Shown here piece after piece: positions 23,901 through 35,510 of a stretch of DNA of 64,000 nucleotides (its first letter is position 1; every line of letters starts with the position of its first letter). Under the pieces are notes generated by a model, which searched no databases, was not told where the DNA came from, and saw nothing but the letters and a program-made list of their open reading frames with translations. The position numbers and the translations under genes are program-made. Origin of the DNA: Yamagishiella unicocca (taxonomy: Eukaryota > Chlorophyta > Chlorophyceae > Chlamydomonadales > Volvocaceae); NCBI GenBank assembly GCA_003116995.1, contig BDSL01000010.1, positions 806,001 to 870,000 of the forward strand, given 5' to 3'.

Positions 23901-26900
23901 CTCCCACCACACCATACCGCCGGCCACCACACCATACCGCCCCCCACCACATCAAACCTCACGCCCCTCACGCCCATACCGCGGGCGCGGCTAGCAAGAC
24001 CCGCCCGTCCGCCTGCTGCCCCCCCACCTTGCGTCTCCACCGCAGCCTTGACCATCGTGGAGCTCGCGTTGCTCTCCTCGGAGGCGCTGACGACGTCACA
24101 GCCGCCGAACAGCCGGCCCAGGTACTCCATCACCTGCGAGTGACCCGGCGCCGGTGGCCCCCCCTGCGACTGCACGCTGTAGTCCCGCTCCAAGCCGCCG
24201 GGCCCGCTGGAGGGGGCAGCCCCCTCCCGCCCGCAGCCGTCGCGGTCCCAGTGGCGGGTGGACGTGCGGGAAATACTGCGAGTTGTGGAATGGAGGGGAT
24301 TGGGGATTCCGGGGTTTAGGGTGTTAGAGTGTTAGGGTTTTAGGGTGCAAGGATGAGGGGAGTTGGAAGGGGTGGCGTCGCGGGGGTGTGAGGGCAGGTC
24401 GGCGATGCCGGGGGCTGCGCGATGAGGGGGAGGAGGGGAGGACTGGGCTGGAAGCTGATGGTCGGGGATGACAGATGCGATACACATGGGCCTCTCATGC
24501 GATACGGCCAACGTGAACGCAACGAGTGACGTGCCCCTTCCCAGCAAATGAATGACTCCCGTTGCTTCGCCGAAGGTCGACCTACGACCTTCGTCTTTCG
24601 TATCCTCAACCCAGTTCTCCAGCATGCATCTCAAAACGTCTGTCCTATCCTACACTGTATTTCCTCGCATCCACGGGTCTTCCTCGAAACCCACCCCACC
24701 AGCCACCCAGTCTGCAAGGTTGCAGCTCGAAGCACGTGTTTACCACCACCTCACCTCGCAGGCTAGGAAACTAGTTTGTTGTGTTTCTCCGGGCTGGGTC
24801 GTTGCCTCTCCCCCCCGCCACTACGCGCTCTGCCACCACACCTCCGCCCCACCGCCAGCCAAACGCATGCCGATGCCCCCCACCTGTCCCGTCGCGTAAA
24901 ACGGTTTTTACACACACACACACACACACACGCCTAGCGGTACGCTGACCCCTCCTGGCTCCCAGCCCCACTCACGCTGGCGAGCCCGCCCTCAAAAGGC
25001 TGGCGTCCCCGTTCGGCGAACCCTGGCCCGGCGGCGTCTGTCCCCAGCCCACGCTCTGCGAAGAGGACATCCGCACCACCGGCCGGTGACCCAGGACCAC
25101 GGTCCCAGCCTTCACCCCCGCCGCGAGGATCGCCGCCTCGACTTCGGCCGTCAGCCCCAGCTCCCCACCATTCCACGGGCGAGCGACAACCAGATCCGCC
25201 TGCTGCTGCTGCTGCGGGTGCTGCTGCGGCTGCTGCTGCGGCTGCTGCGGCTGTGGCTGCGGCTGCGGCCTCCCCCTTCCGAGAAACCACCAGCCTGCAA
25301 GCACCGCCACCGCGGAGCCTGCAGAGCGCGGTGGAAGAGAGGGCAAGCAGGCGGCGGATTGTGGGAGCGTGGTGCGCGACACCGACATGCTCCCAGCTGG
25401 ACCCAACACCACCACCACCACCACCGCCGCACCCTGCCCTCCCCTCCCCCCTTCGTGGTGTCGTACTGCACACAGTTAGGGCGTGGAGACGGTCAAAGAG
25501 CGGAGCAGCGCCCAGCGCGCATCACCAGCGCTGCTGTCCTCCCCCCGCCGTGCGGCGGCCCTGAGGCTGCAAACCGCCGCGCAGCTGTACCTCCCCGAGG
25601 TGAGCCTCCTGGCCTCCTCACTCCAACCGGACAGTCGTACGCCCCGCCTCGCCGTGCCCAAAAGCTCCGCCGGGTCAGCCGATGCCAATGCAACATGTGA
25701 AGGTCGTCTCCGCCGGGTCAGCCGATGCCAATGCAACATGTGAAGGAGGTCTCCGGCGAAGCGCCAAACTGACCCGCTCCCCTGCTGCTGCGTCCCGGAG
25801 CGCCGTCGTGTTCCTGGCCTCGCCAGCGGCAGCCTGGGCCCCAGTGGCCGCCCACGGGAGGCCCGCTCGCGACACAGGCCTCGCCAGTACGACACTTGAA
25901 GTGCTTCAGGCCCCCCTCCCAACACCATTGCGCTTCGGCCCCCCTCCCCCCCGGCAAAACGGGAATCATTGCAACACCCAGCCCCACGGTGCCTCCCCTC
26001 TCCCCTCCCCCCTCTTCTTCCCGTCCGTTGCGCCCAGCGAAACCCAGACACGTCCCCTGGCTCGCCCCCCCGACGCACCGATCAGCGCCAGAGTCATTAC
26101 GCCGCGACTGCGCTGGCCCTGCTGCTGCTGCAGCCGCCGAGACAGCTCCCGCGAGACGCAGAACTCCGGCCCCTTGTCCCGCACGCATTCCTCGCTGACC
26201 GGGTGGTCGCTGCAGGGAGGGCCGGCGGGGGGAGACGGCGGGACGGCAGCTTAAGTGAAGAGCTTCAGCGGGAGCCGCTGCCAAAGCCCACAGCTGGGCA
26301 AGTCGAGCACACAAACGGTGGATGCTCTTCCCAGCCAGCGCCTGAGCGCCTGGTAGCCGGGGGTTCTGCCACGTGCCAGGGGAGGGTGCCTGGCTCCGTT
26401 CGGCAGGAGACATTGCGGGGTGGCATTAGCCTTGCGGGACGGCAGTAGCCTTGCGGGATGGCAGTAGCATTGCGGGATGGCAGTAGCATTGCGGGATGGC
26501 AGTAGCAGCAGACTCGTGGAAGGGGCGGCGCCCAGAGACCCCCGCTACTGCCACTCGAGCTGGCCGCCGTGCATGTAGCGATACGGTCGACATGCATCAG
26601 CCCTCGCCTTCCAGCATTCCCACACCACGGCTTCCCCAAACACCCCCCCCCCCACACACACACACACACCCCTGGGTCTCATCGCGCTCATACTCCTTCG
26701 CGGCTCAGCTCAGCATACTTAAAACACACACCCCTTACGGCATCCCCCAGCAGCTCGCCTCCACTCCCAGACCACGGCTTCCTCCTTTACCGCAAACGCC
26801 CACCCACCCTTTACGGCATCCCCCAGCAGCTCACCACACTAGCGTCGTGTTTTTAGCCAGCAGCGTGAAGCCGCCGGTCCCCACAGTGCCCCCCGCGCGC

Positions 26901-27957
26901 TTCTGGACTACGTAGGCGTAGTTCTGCAGGTGTAGCGCCTGCGGCCTGCACTCCTTGCCGCCGGCGACTGTTCGGAAGCAGTAGTTTCGGAGCAGCTCCG
27001 TGACTGTGACTGTGGACCCGGGCGCCGAGTCGGGGCGAGGTGCGTCCTTGATGCTGTTGTGAACCAGCTCCATCGGCAAGCAGGACATGCGGTGCAGTAA
27101 GCAGTCCAGGAACTGTACGTTGCCCCCCGGGCTGAATGCCACGAAGGGGAAGCTGGGCGTGTACGACGAGGTAAGGCCCTGCAGGCGCAGCCTGTAAATT
27201 CTGAGCCATACGCCAACGTCCAGCTGGAGCTTGCCTGCGGGGTGGTCGGGGTTGACATCGCACACGGCGTGGCGCTGGGTGAGGGTGTTGTGGCGGGTCA
27301 AAGTTGCAGTGCGCAGGGCGGCATTCAGGTGACGTGGCATGGGTGGAGGTGGGCTTGGGTGCATGAAGGGGAGTGCGGGGTTGCGGATGACCGACTCAGG
27401 ATTGCAGCGTACGGGTGCTGTGTCGGATCGCTGCAACATGCAGATAGCAGAGCGTGTGGCACCGTTACCTGACAAGTAGCGGAAGTCTAACGAAGCGAAG
27501 GCATTTGCCAAGAGACTGCTCTTAATCGTTACATTTCGCCGGATGTGGATGGGAAAGATGTTCTGCGCGGTGGGAGACGCGGGGATTGGAGGCGCGCTCG
27601 GTGTTGTGCTGAAGCGCCACAGCAACGCGACGTTTATAGGCATATGCATCTTAGACTGAAAATAATAACCGCTTTATGCAAAGTACGCTCGATGAAGAGC
27701 GTATGACAGGCTTAAACGACACTTAAAGCGACTTCAACCGGTCCCACCTCAGAGCTGTCCCATTCCCGACCGAGTTTCATGTCGCGCATGAGAACAATCC
27801 TGTCAATCGAGTCATCCTGTAGGGCTGCGATGAAGTCACTGTCGCTGTCCACCTCCACGCGTCGACCCCCAAGAGGCGGCAGGTCCCCATGATAGCCAAA
27901 TCCAGATACTCTCAGGGCCCAGAGTACCAGCAGAATAAAATAAGCAGAGGTCGCCAT
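16703..27957 (-). CDS. Receptor-like TKL-type protein kinase with signal peptide, ectodomain and membrane span
   Basis: Exons in phase: 27957-27748, 27562-26835, 26209-26079, 25318-24976, 24275-24028, 23539-23414, 22723-22632, [one exon unresolved], 21225-20545, 20132-20053, 19604-19563, 18955-18887, 18266-18205, 17869-17758, 17174-16703; at least 1131 residues. The start at 27957 gives signal peptide MATSAYFILLVLWALRVSG. The ectodomain (DRIVLMRDMKLG; RRNVTIKSS) follows the pattern of volvocine receptor kinases with beta-helix-like ectodomains. The membrane span MTLALIGSAVAVLAGWWFL joins across two exons. Kinase motifs: LGSGTFGRVFK, MVAVK, HSDLKSRN, SDFGLSL, MAPELLL, FGILLWELYT, CWAADAADRRPTF. 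The catalytic loop is HSD rather than HRD (non-RD). I could not find the helix-C exon between 21226 and 22631, so completeness is unproven. Poly-Gln, Ser-Pro and Gly runs sit in exon 21225-20545. The ligand is unknown. Confidence 0.88.
17375..17450 (+). repeat. Short tandem repeat in kinase intron
   Basis: Repeated GCCCGTCTATCCGCC and CCTTTCTGCCCGTCTATCC units within the last intron (17757-17175) of the receptor kinase gene. Confidence 0.7.
18535..18796 (+). repeat. GGC/GGA triplet microsatellite, purine-rich
   Basis: About 260 bp made almost only of GCG, GAG and GAC triplets, nearly pure purine on the plus strand. It lies in the kinase intron between exons 18955-18887 and 18266-18205. It creates long spurious poly-Glu, poly-Pro and poly-Ser open frames on both strands that should not be annotated as proteins. 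Confidence 0.95.
19652..19748 (+). repeat. Short tandem repeat, about 15-bp unit
   Basis: About six copies of GGCGGCGGTTTCTGGCGGCG-like sequence in the kinase intron between exons 20132-20053 and 19604-19563. Confidence 0.8.
20222..20300 (+). repeat. Dispersed intronic repeat copy (family D)
   Basis: AAAGAACCGGTAACGTGACA, then ATAGCCTTCGGACACCGGGA. It lies in the kinase intron between exons 21225-20545 and 20132-20053. A family B copy (GCAAGGAAAACCCGTGTACG) is immediately adjacent at 20170-20190. Confidence 0.75.
22798..22912 (+). repeat. Short tandem repeat of GGATGTGGCC-like units
   Basis: Runs of GATGTGGCCG and GATGGGGCTG units, about 10-11 bp each, in the kinase intron upstream (transcript sense) of exon 22723-22632. 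Confidence 0.85.
24570..24702 (-). repeat. Long copy of dispersed intronic repeat family A
   Basis: On the plus strand: CGAAGGTCGACCTACGACCT ... CCCAGTTCTCCAGCATGCAT ... CGCATCCACGGGTCTTCCTC. Together with 62380-62525 it defines the long form of the repeat. It lies in the kinase intron between exons 25318-24976 and 24275-24028. Confidence 0.8.
25666..25755 (+). repeat. Tandem duplication, 43-bp unit x 2
   Basis: The unit CGCCGGGTCAGCCGATGCCA plus ATGCAACATGTGAAGG occurs twice in direct tandem within the kinase intron between exons 26209-26079 and 25318-24976. Confidence 0.9.
26435..26512 (+). repeat. Short tandem repeat, about 18-bp unit x 4
   Basis: About four copies of TTGCGGGATGGCAGTAGCA in the kinase intron between exons 27562-26835 and 26209-26079. 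Confidence 0.9.
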
Positions 27958-30900
27958 GGCCCAAGGCTCACGCACGCCGCACGGCCGGAGCTCAGCCGAC
28001 CTCAACCATTATCGATCAGCTGTTTAAGGAATTATGAAATCCGTAGCATCTACTTATCATCAGCATTGAGTCGTTTTGCCGCGCGCTCTGTACAACGTGC
28101 GATTCCTTGACGTTTGGGCCCAGTGTACAGCATGCATGTTACCAGTTTCAAAATATTTAGATTGATGTAGTGCATGCAGCTTGTAAAACATCGTGTACGG
28201 TTCAATACATTACGCATGATTCAGCGAGTCAGTCAGTCAGACAGCCAGTACTGCAGATAAGCCCTGCTGTCAGACAAGCTTGTGAGATAGGGACCGTAGC
28301 TCAGGCACGCATGTTGTGCGACGTGCAATGGTGACTGCAGTCGTATAATGTAACGATGGCATTGGATGCGTTTGAGGTACGTGATGGAGGCGGCGGTGGT
28401 GGAGGAAAGTAGGTGTGGGGTGCCGCATGCGGAGGGGGGCCCTGTGGGGATGTGCTGGTGCATGTGGCGCTGGATATGTGTTGGGAGGCGATGTTAGAGG
28501 TTTGGTGCAGGTGGCTTGACCAGTTCCTTGCCCAGCCTTCGGGATACCCTCCAGTGACTTCTGACCGCCCATGGCCATGGGGAACTGAGGCGATTGATAC
28601 AAGGTCTCTTGGAACCGACTGCGCGTGTTTGGCTTGTAATGATGTCAGCCTGGCTTGGCGTTTTGACCCCGTGTATGTTATGGCCCTATTGTGAGGATCG
28701 GTCTACTAGTTGGCACGAGTTGCTGGACCTGCCCGGGGGTAAAACAAAATCCGCGAATCCACCGCCGATCCTGCTCCGGGGATGCCCTGGTTGCACCGGC
28801 CTCGAAATGCCCCGCTGGTGGAAACGCCCTGGTCAAGCAACCATGATGGAACCACCCTGTCTGTAACGCCGCTGCTGGCCGAACTGCCCTGGTGGGAGTA
28901 GTTGGACCGCCCTGGTCAAACGGCCCTGAGTTAATCGCCCTGTATGTGGTATCCGCCCTTGTCAACCGCCCTGGCAGAACTGCCCTGCTGGTTGAACCGT
29001 GTTGAAAACCGCCGTGCTAAACGCAACAGCCTGGGTTACCCGTCGTAGTTAAGTGCAGCCGCCCTGCTAGTCAACCCGACCTGGTTGCGCCGCCCCTCTA
29101 ATTGAACTGCCCTGCTTGTAGGGACACAATACATGATCGACACAGCGCTGGCACGGCCGTTAGCAGCGGCGGCTCGATACAACCCGGGAGGCAGTACGAC
29201 AGGGTGATCATGTAAGACAGCCACGGTTGTAAGCCGCTCGGCGCTGCTATACCAGCACTCGAATCCGACATACACCATCTCGAGCACTACCTTTTCAGTG
29301 CGATCAGCTGGCCGCTAGTCATGGGGGGAATTGCGAGAAGTACACACACTGAATACGAGCATTGTCCGCGCCAGGGCTGTGTCACGACGTGCTAATCGAA
29401 ACACCCTGGCTGAACCGCCCTGATCCAACTACCTTTGCTCATCACAGCGCACTGGTCGAACCGCGCTACCGATCGGACTGCTCTGTGGCGATGTCAGGCT
29501 CATCGAACTGCCTTGTTTGAACCACCCTACCGGCCTTCTGATCGAACGCCCCTGCTGATCGAAGTCCCCTGCCGATCAAACCACCCTGCTGATCGAACAC
29601 ATCTGCAGATCGAACGCCCCTGATGATCGAACCGCCCTGCCGATCGAACCACCCTGTCCAACCGCCCTGCTGGTCGAATTACCCTGCTGATCGGACCGCC
29701 CTGCTGAACCAGCTAGGAGAGGCCAAATCGTCGTGAGGTAGGGTGATAAGGCCGCACCAGGCCGCACGCTGACCTCTCATCATGAAGCGGTCATCTGGGT
29801 TATTTTTCTTGAGTTATTTTTCTTGTCTAAGGAACCTGAGTGTACAAACGCCTGTTTTACGTTTGGCGAGGCGAGGTGCCGCACGGCTCGTTTAGTCTGT
29901 TACCACCTGGGCTACAACCCCAGTCACGTGTAACATATCATCATCATCATCATCTGGGTCATGGAAGGATTAATAAACGATGAGGCACTAAAAGTCATCC
30001 TTCATGGGGACGAAGGACCTTCGTAAATACAAACGAATCGTCACTTTGTATCCCATCATAACCGACCACCTCCTGCGGCTCGCAAGCCAGCCTGTTGAGG
30101 ACCGGCGACTTGTATACTTAGTACATCTGCGGGCCATTGGATTATTTCCGAAGTCAATTAGTACTGGTAGAGACAAGGAAGCTCCTGTCTTTTCCTACCC
30201 AGTGCCTTAAGCTTAAAGAGAGTTGTGACCTTTTCCCGAAGCCTTCACCTGCGCACTTTCATCGCACATGCATACTTCGCGTCAGGGCCGGGGCTGTTGA
30301 CAGGGCACGTGCGTCAAGTGGCTGCTCTTGAACCGTCCCGATTTTATGGAATCACTCGGTTATGCTCCTTTGTGTACCCAGGTGTACCGTCGAGTACCAA
30401 TATGCGGAGTTAGGAAGTGGCCGATAGGACCGTATGCGGCGCTGAGGACGTGGACAATGTTCGACGCCACCTAAATCCAAGTACGGCGATCGAAGGGGGT
30501 CGAATGCCGTACAGGTTCCTCCAGCTATGCGGAGGATCAGGAAGACCACGAGACCGCCGACAAGCGCTTGATATGCGCACTAGCACGTGGCTACGGCAAC
30601 CAAGCAGCAAGGAACATACCCTCCCTGACAAGCTCAGTTGCGGGCATTAGCGACACGGGCTACGTTTGTAAGGGACCTGCGCACACCGCCGCCAGCCTTC
30701 AACCCTTTCGGGAGCCCTTGTCGCACAGTAGGGCCCAGCTGTATATTGGTAATCTCCTGCAGACAGCCCAAGTCGCCTGCCACCACCAGCCATCAACACT
30801 GCGAACAGCTTGCAATTCGTTGCTCGAGCCCTCAGAGCGGCGATGGCAAACCCAGCGCTTCACCTCCATCGTCCAGCAGTCGTTGACCCCACGTCAATCT

Positions 30901-31711
30901 AGCTGGCATCCTCTGCCTATACATTGCCCGCTCGTTCTGCCTGCAAACAACCTGGGTCAGCGCCCGACCACAACTCCCTCCCTCTCCGCCACAAGAAACG
31001 GGCATAATATTCATGCGTTGGAACGTGGACAGGTTGGCGGCCGCTGACCATGTGGAGGCACTAAACAAAGCAGCCTGAATGGATGTTCCTCCAACGCGAA
31101 GACGAACGTCCCTCCACCACCATGCGCAAAAACTCCCAGCAGGGGCATTCGTTGCTCGCCGTCAGGGGCCATCACGGGGCCATCCCAGGTACTTTGACCT
31201 CGGGCAACCGACACAACTGTCACCTCCTGAACAGTACCCCGTTGACGACGGTCACCCATGCGGCACGTGCCCAATCTTCCTTCGCGACACATACCACCAA
31301 AATCAATATCACGGCACCTCCCACGGCAGCCAGTGGCCTCCACGCCTTCGCCTCCCTGCCTGCGACAGTCAAGTACATCAGTTCATTCGGCCACTCGTCG
31401 CGATGGCGCAAGCGCTTGCCTCCCTACCCCCCCCGGCCGACTGGCCGGCGTGCAACTCTGTACGTACATGCGTTCAGCCAGCGTAGCATCCACTCCAAGT
31501 GGGTGGTGCCACGAGCTGCAGTGTCCTGCAACGTGCCTATGCGCTGGCGACAGCCAGGACGCAACCTCGACACCTACCCCTCCCCTGCTGAGCTACGCAT
31601 CGTGAGCCTAGCTCTCCAGCCTAGCCTCCCCTGCTGAGCCATGCACTGTGAGCCTAGCCCTCGATCGTAGCCTCGCATGACACCTGCACGGCGCGTGAGC
31701 CTAACTTCCGC
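27958..31711. other. Intergenic region, no supported gene
   Basis: Upstream side of the receptor kinase and downstream side of the F-box gene. Besides the minisatellite at 28735-29715 I see an ATC microsatellite at about 29937-29954 and several short open frames without family motifs. A minus-strand frame at 31220-31411 has one hydrophobic stretch (GGAVILILVVCVA) but no splice or family support. Confidence 0.45.
28735..29715 (+). repeat. Degenerate minisatellite, about 17-18-bp unit
   Basis: Many diverged copies built on CGAACCGCCCTGCTGAT, most regular at about 29520-29705 (CCCTGCTGATCGAAC, CCCTGCCGATCGAAC). Spacing drifts around 17-18 bp and the middle (about 29110-29400) is nearly unrecognisable, so the array is old. 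The left end touches a family E intron-type repeat (AAAATCCGCGAATCCAC) although this is not inside a known intron. Confidence 0.75.
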
Positions 31712-34700
31712 TCAGCTCTCGAGCGCGGGCCAGGCGCTGGGCCTGAACCAATTCGTGCCCTGGACTACCAAGCTGCCGAGCTCGAAGTGATACGTCTCGA
31801 CCGCGCACAGGATAGCGTGCACCAGCGCGAAGTCCAGCGTCATCGGCGGCTCCTTGCCCCGGGTCCCGTGTGTGAAGCAGGGCGCCTTGCAGGGGCAGTC
31901 CGCCAGGGACTCCTCCTCCGCCAGCAGCTTCACCGACAGCGCGGTCAGGACGGGCTGCCGCGCCAGATGCCGCAGCATGTGGGTCAGCCCCGACCTGCTG
32001 ATGGGCAGAACCGTCTGAGGAGGCTGCGTGGCTGCGTCGACCGTCGGCGGCGACCGCGACCCTCGGCGCGGACGTCCCGTGCCGGTCGTAGATGGCAGCC
32101 CCGCGGACTGGCCTGCCCGCACTCCGGCTGCGTTGCGCCGCGAGGAAGCCGAGGCGACAGGCGCCTCCAGCTCCTCCAACAGCTCCAGGCTCTGCAGCTT
32201 GCGCAGCTTTAGCAGGGGTCGCAAGGCGTACGGCACGGCGTCACTGGAGCAGTCTGGTGGCGGTTGGTTGGGGGGAGCGATCACGCTGCCACCCGTGCTG
32301 CGGCGGTCGTTGCCCTGGAGCGACTTGCGTGACCGGGTGAGCATGCCGTGAGGGCCGCTGGCCACCATGCGCAGCGACGCCTGCAGCTCCCGCGGCAAAA
32401 TGAAATCCATAAACTGGTTCGACGGCGCGCTGACGAGGGTCGCGGCGGCGTTGGCCGAGGCGAAGGTGGTGACCGCGGCGTCCGGCTGGTAGGAGAAGCG
32501 CACGAAGAGGTGCTCCAGGGAGGTGCAGTTGGACAGGGCGATGAAGTCCGAAGGACCCAGCCGCGCGTGGCTGATCTGCGGGCACAGCGGGCGGGCGAGG
32601 ACACGCGCGGGAGGGTTAGGCCTAGCGGCCGGAACCGTGTGGGGCCGAGTGATAACGGGAGCAGTGCGGCCCTACACCGAGTGTTGTTTCTGTTGTTCAG
32701 TACACAAGCGCCGTCGCGTTGTACCTGGAGCCGTGTGAGGCGCGCGGCGCTCAGGTCCGGCAGCATCGTCAGCGCCGAGCGGTAGCCCCTCAGGTGCAGC
32801 AGGGCCATGGCGTCAGGCGGGTGGTTGCCCAGTTCGGGGAGGTTGAGCGCTCCCCAGCGCTCCCGGGGCTCGGGAGGGGGAGGGTGCGCCATGCCCAGGC
32901 GCGGCACCATGATCACCCCGCCGCGGGTAGCAGCAGACTCCAGGGAGGTCTCTCGCGTCAGTGCGTCTGCGCGGATGGTCAAGTACACCTGCGAGACCAC
33001 CGGACAGGCTCTCAGGTTGTGTAGGTCCGTGGCGGCCCGCGGAACGCGACGCGGGAAGGGCAACTTGGGGGTCCGCCCTTGCGGTTGCTGGACTGGGCCA
33101 GAGCCAGGGCAAAGTAGAAGAATTGTGGATGGGTTTCGGAGCCGCCCAAGCGGAGCAGGCGGTGCACCTACCTTGCAGCCCGGCGGCGCGAAGTGCAGGT
33201 TGCGGAAGTGCGCGTGCACCATGCGCGCGGCGTCCTGGGGAACCCGCACGTCCAGCTTCAGGGTCTGCAGCCCGCAGCCTGCCAGGAAGTCGCAGCTGGC
33301 GGGGCCGCTGTCGCTGACTACGGTGCGTGAGAGGATGATGGAGGCGCGCAGGTGGCGCAGGCGAGGGGCGCCGCGGACGATGGGTCCGAGGAAGTCCAGC
33401 TGGAACCGGGCGCGGTCATCCAGCACCTGCAAAGCGGGCGGCGTAAATCATACGGTACCGTCAGCGTACCAGGAATGAGTCTCCGGCGAAAGTGAAGATG
33501 GGGTATGAGAGCTTGAGTTCACGCAACTTGCATGGGACCTGCCGGCCTTGCGACCCAGATACGAGCTACAAGGGCATCTCGGGAGCATGCATATAGCGGA
33601 CAACCAACGGTAGGAGATCCGTTACCGCAATGTACGTTAATGAGCCCTTGCAGCAGAACGGACGCACCTCGATTCCGAACGTGGTTAGGTTCTGAAGAGC
33701 AACCAGCGGTGTTAGCTCAGGAATGTTCCTGCAAACGGAGCACAGCGCGACGTCAGTACTGAGCACTGCCCTGCGTAATGCCAAACTCCTGTGACTGTAA
33801 GCGCGGTATGGCCCCACCACGAACCCGTCTCAATGCCCCTGATACGGCCGATGCCACGCAATGACAGCAGTCCGGAACTAACTCTTTGCGTGTAAGGGAC
33901 ACAGCATATCCCACGACCCCGCACCCACCACATGCAGTAGCGCACGTTGAGCTCCGTCAGCTGGCTTAGCGATGACAGGTACTGGACCTGATCCCACGAC
34001 GTGACGCACACATCCAAGTTGCGAACGCCGAGGAAGGCGCGGGTCTCCGATAGCACGAGCACGTGGTTGTGCGGCGGCGGTATCAAGCTATCCAGGCGGA
34101 GCGATGTAACGCTGGGCAGCGTCCCGCTTAACACCTCGAGCGTCTGCAAGGAGAGCAGCTGCGTCAGGCTTTCGACAGGAAGGAAAGAGGCATTTGTGGA
34201 CGAGAAAAGATTTTGGCTGTCACCCAAGGCATACACAGTCTCGGATACAGGGAGGCCCATCCGCAGACCACGACGGCTGGTCATGAAGTTACCTGTATGG
34301 TGATTGGCAACTCAACATCGAGGTGCGTGATGGGCGTGGCTGTCAGCACACCCAACTTGCGCAGCGAAGTGAGCAGCGGCATCAGGCGCTGCACCGCATT
34401 CTGGATCTGAGCGAAGGCCATGCTGTCTTCTCCCTGTGCGGTTGGCAAAAAGGGGGCATGGTTGGCCAACACCGGTTAAGAGTTATCAAGGGGTTGTACT
34501 CAATGCTGCGATGCACGCCCGGCTTATTGCCCACAAACGCACATCCCACAAGACCACACACCCCAAACGGGCGTGTCCCACAGTGAGCTGACCTTCCAGG
34601 CTGCAGCGCCCTCCATTCGGAGCTGGAGCTCCTTTGAGCGCATCTTGCCGTTGCTCAAGAGGCCCGCGACACCGTTGATGCGCCGCTCCCACGCCTCCAG

Positions 34701-35510
34701 CTGTACCGGCATCCACGGACTGCTTTGCATCGGAAGAGTGAAGCGCAGCTGCACGGGCGCGCTGCTGCATGCCTCACGCATGGCCACGGCGACTCCCCGG
34801 GCCGCCAGCACTGTCGCCGGGTCCAAGTGCTGACAGATAATCTGGTACAATAATAGGACGCAGTGCGCGAGTAGCTGAGATAGGATGGAGTCTCCGCCGG
34901 GTGCAAGCGTATTGTTGGGGTTGGGCCGCGACATACATCAGTTCACGTAGTTCTCACCTTCAGTACCTCGACTGGAAGCTCGTTCCAGGTGGCCTTTTGG
35001 TTGGGGTTCCGGGGACGCACGCTGCTCGGCAGGCCGCCAGTCGGCACGCTGGCGGGCAGCGAGCCATCAGTAAGCCTAGTGCCTACGTAGGCGGAATGCA
35101 AAAAAACGAGGTTTTAACTCGGTAGACAGTTGGTGCCTGACTTTTGAGGATCAACGCAGTTGGCACAACTATTTATGATACAATGGTTGGTAAACAGCTG
35201 ATACTTGGCCCGCGCATACACATGACATGCCTGCTGCTGGCATCGAGCTTCTTGTCCTTAAGTTGTAAGCTGATCGCGTCGGAGCCACCGGTGTTGCGTG
35301 GCCCAGTCCGCCTGCGCTCTTCTTCGGCAGCTCCGGCGCGCTTCTTCGCTTCTTAGTGGCGGGCAGAGCGACAACATCACTAGTGCTCCGCTTTTGCTTC
35401 TTTGAGGCTGCCTGCTGGGCCCTGGGGCCCTGCTCTCGCTGTTGTTTATCGCCCGCTCCCCCGATGGCCCCAGCCTGCCGCTTGAGTGCTCTCTGCCCTG
35501 CTCCTTGCAT
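31712..35510 (-). CDS. F-box protein with leucine-rich C-terminal region
   Basis: Exons: first exon from 35510 (to about 35250), a second ending at 34958, then 34841-34593, 34433-34293, 34143-33925, a small one near 33702-33679, 33426-33172, 32988-32725, 32575-31712. The N-terminus is basic with nuclear-localisation-like runs (SKKQKR, ATKKRR). An F-box spans the intron at 34957-34842: WNELPVEVLK joined to IICQHLDPATVLAARGVAVA. Downstream segments repeat L..L.. patterns (LTSLRKLGVL, LSQLTELNVRYC, PRLRHLRASIIL, LLKLRKLQSLELL), consistent with diverged leucine-rich repeats. F-box proteins recruit substrates to SCF ubiquitin ligases, and such leucine-rich members are numerous in volvocine algae. 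Substrate unknown. Exon 1-2 boundaries are uncertain. The gene is divergent from the TTM gene at 37320. Confidence 0.75.

Noticed and set aside
29880..29935. tRNA-like sequence on the minus strand (GGGGTTGTAGCCCAGGTGG)
   Set aside because: It resembles a tRNA 5' half and A box, but no acceptor pairing, anticodon arm or convincing B box follows; at best a distant SINE-like fragment.
30004..31047. Plus-strand frames at 30004-30210 and 30568-31047
   Set aside because: No family motifs, poor codon bias, and no consistent splice pairing between them.
31011..31411. Possible membrane protein frame on the minus strand (GGAVILILVVCVA)
   Set aside because: No splice signals, family motifs or continuation; it lies in the likely 3' region of the F-box gene.
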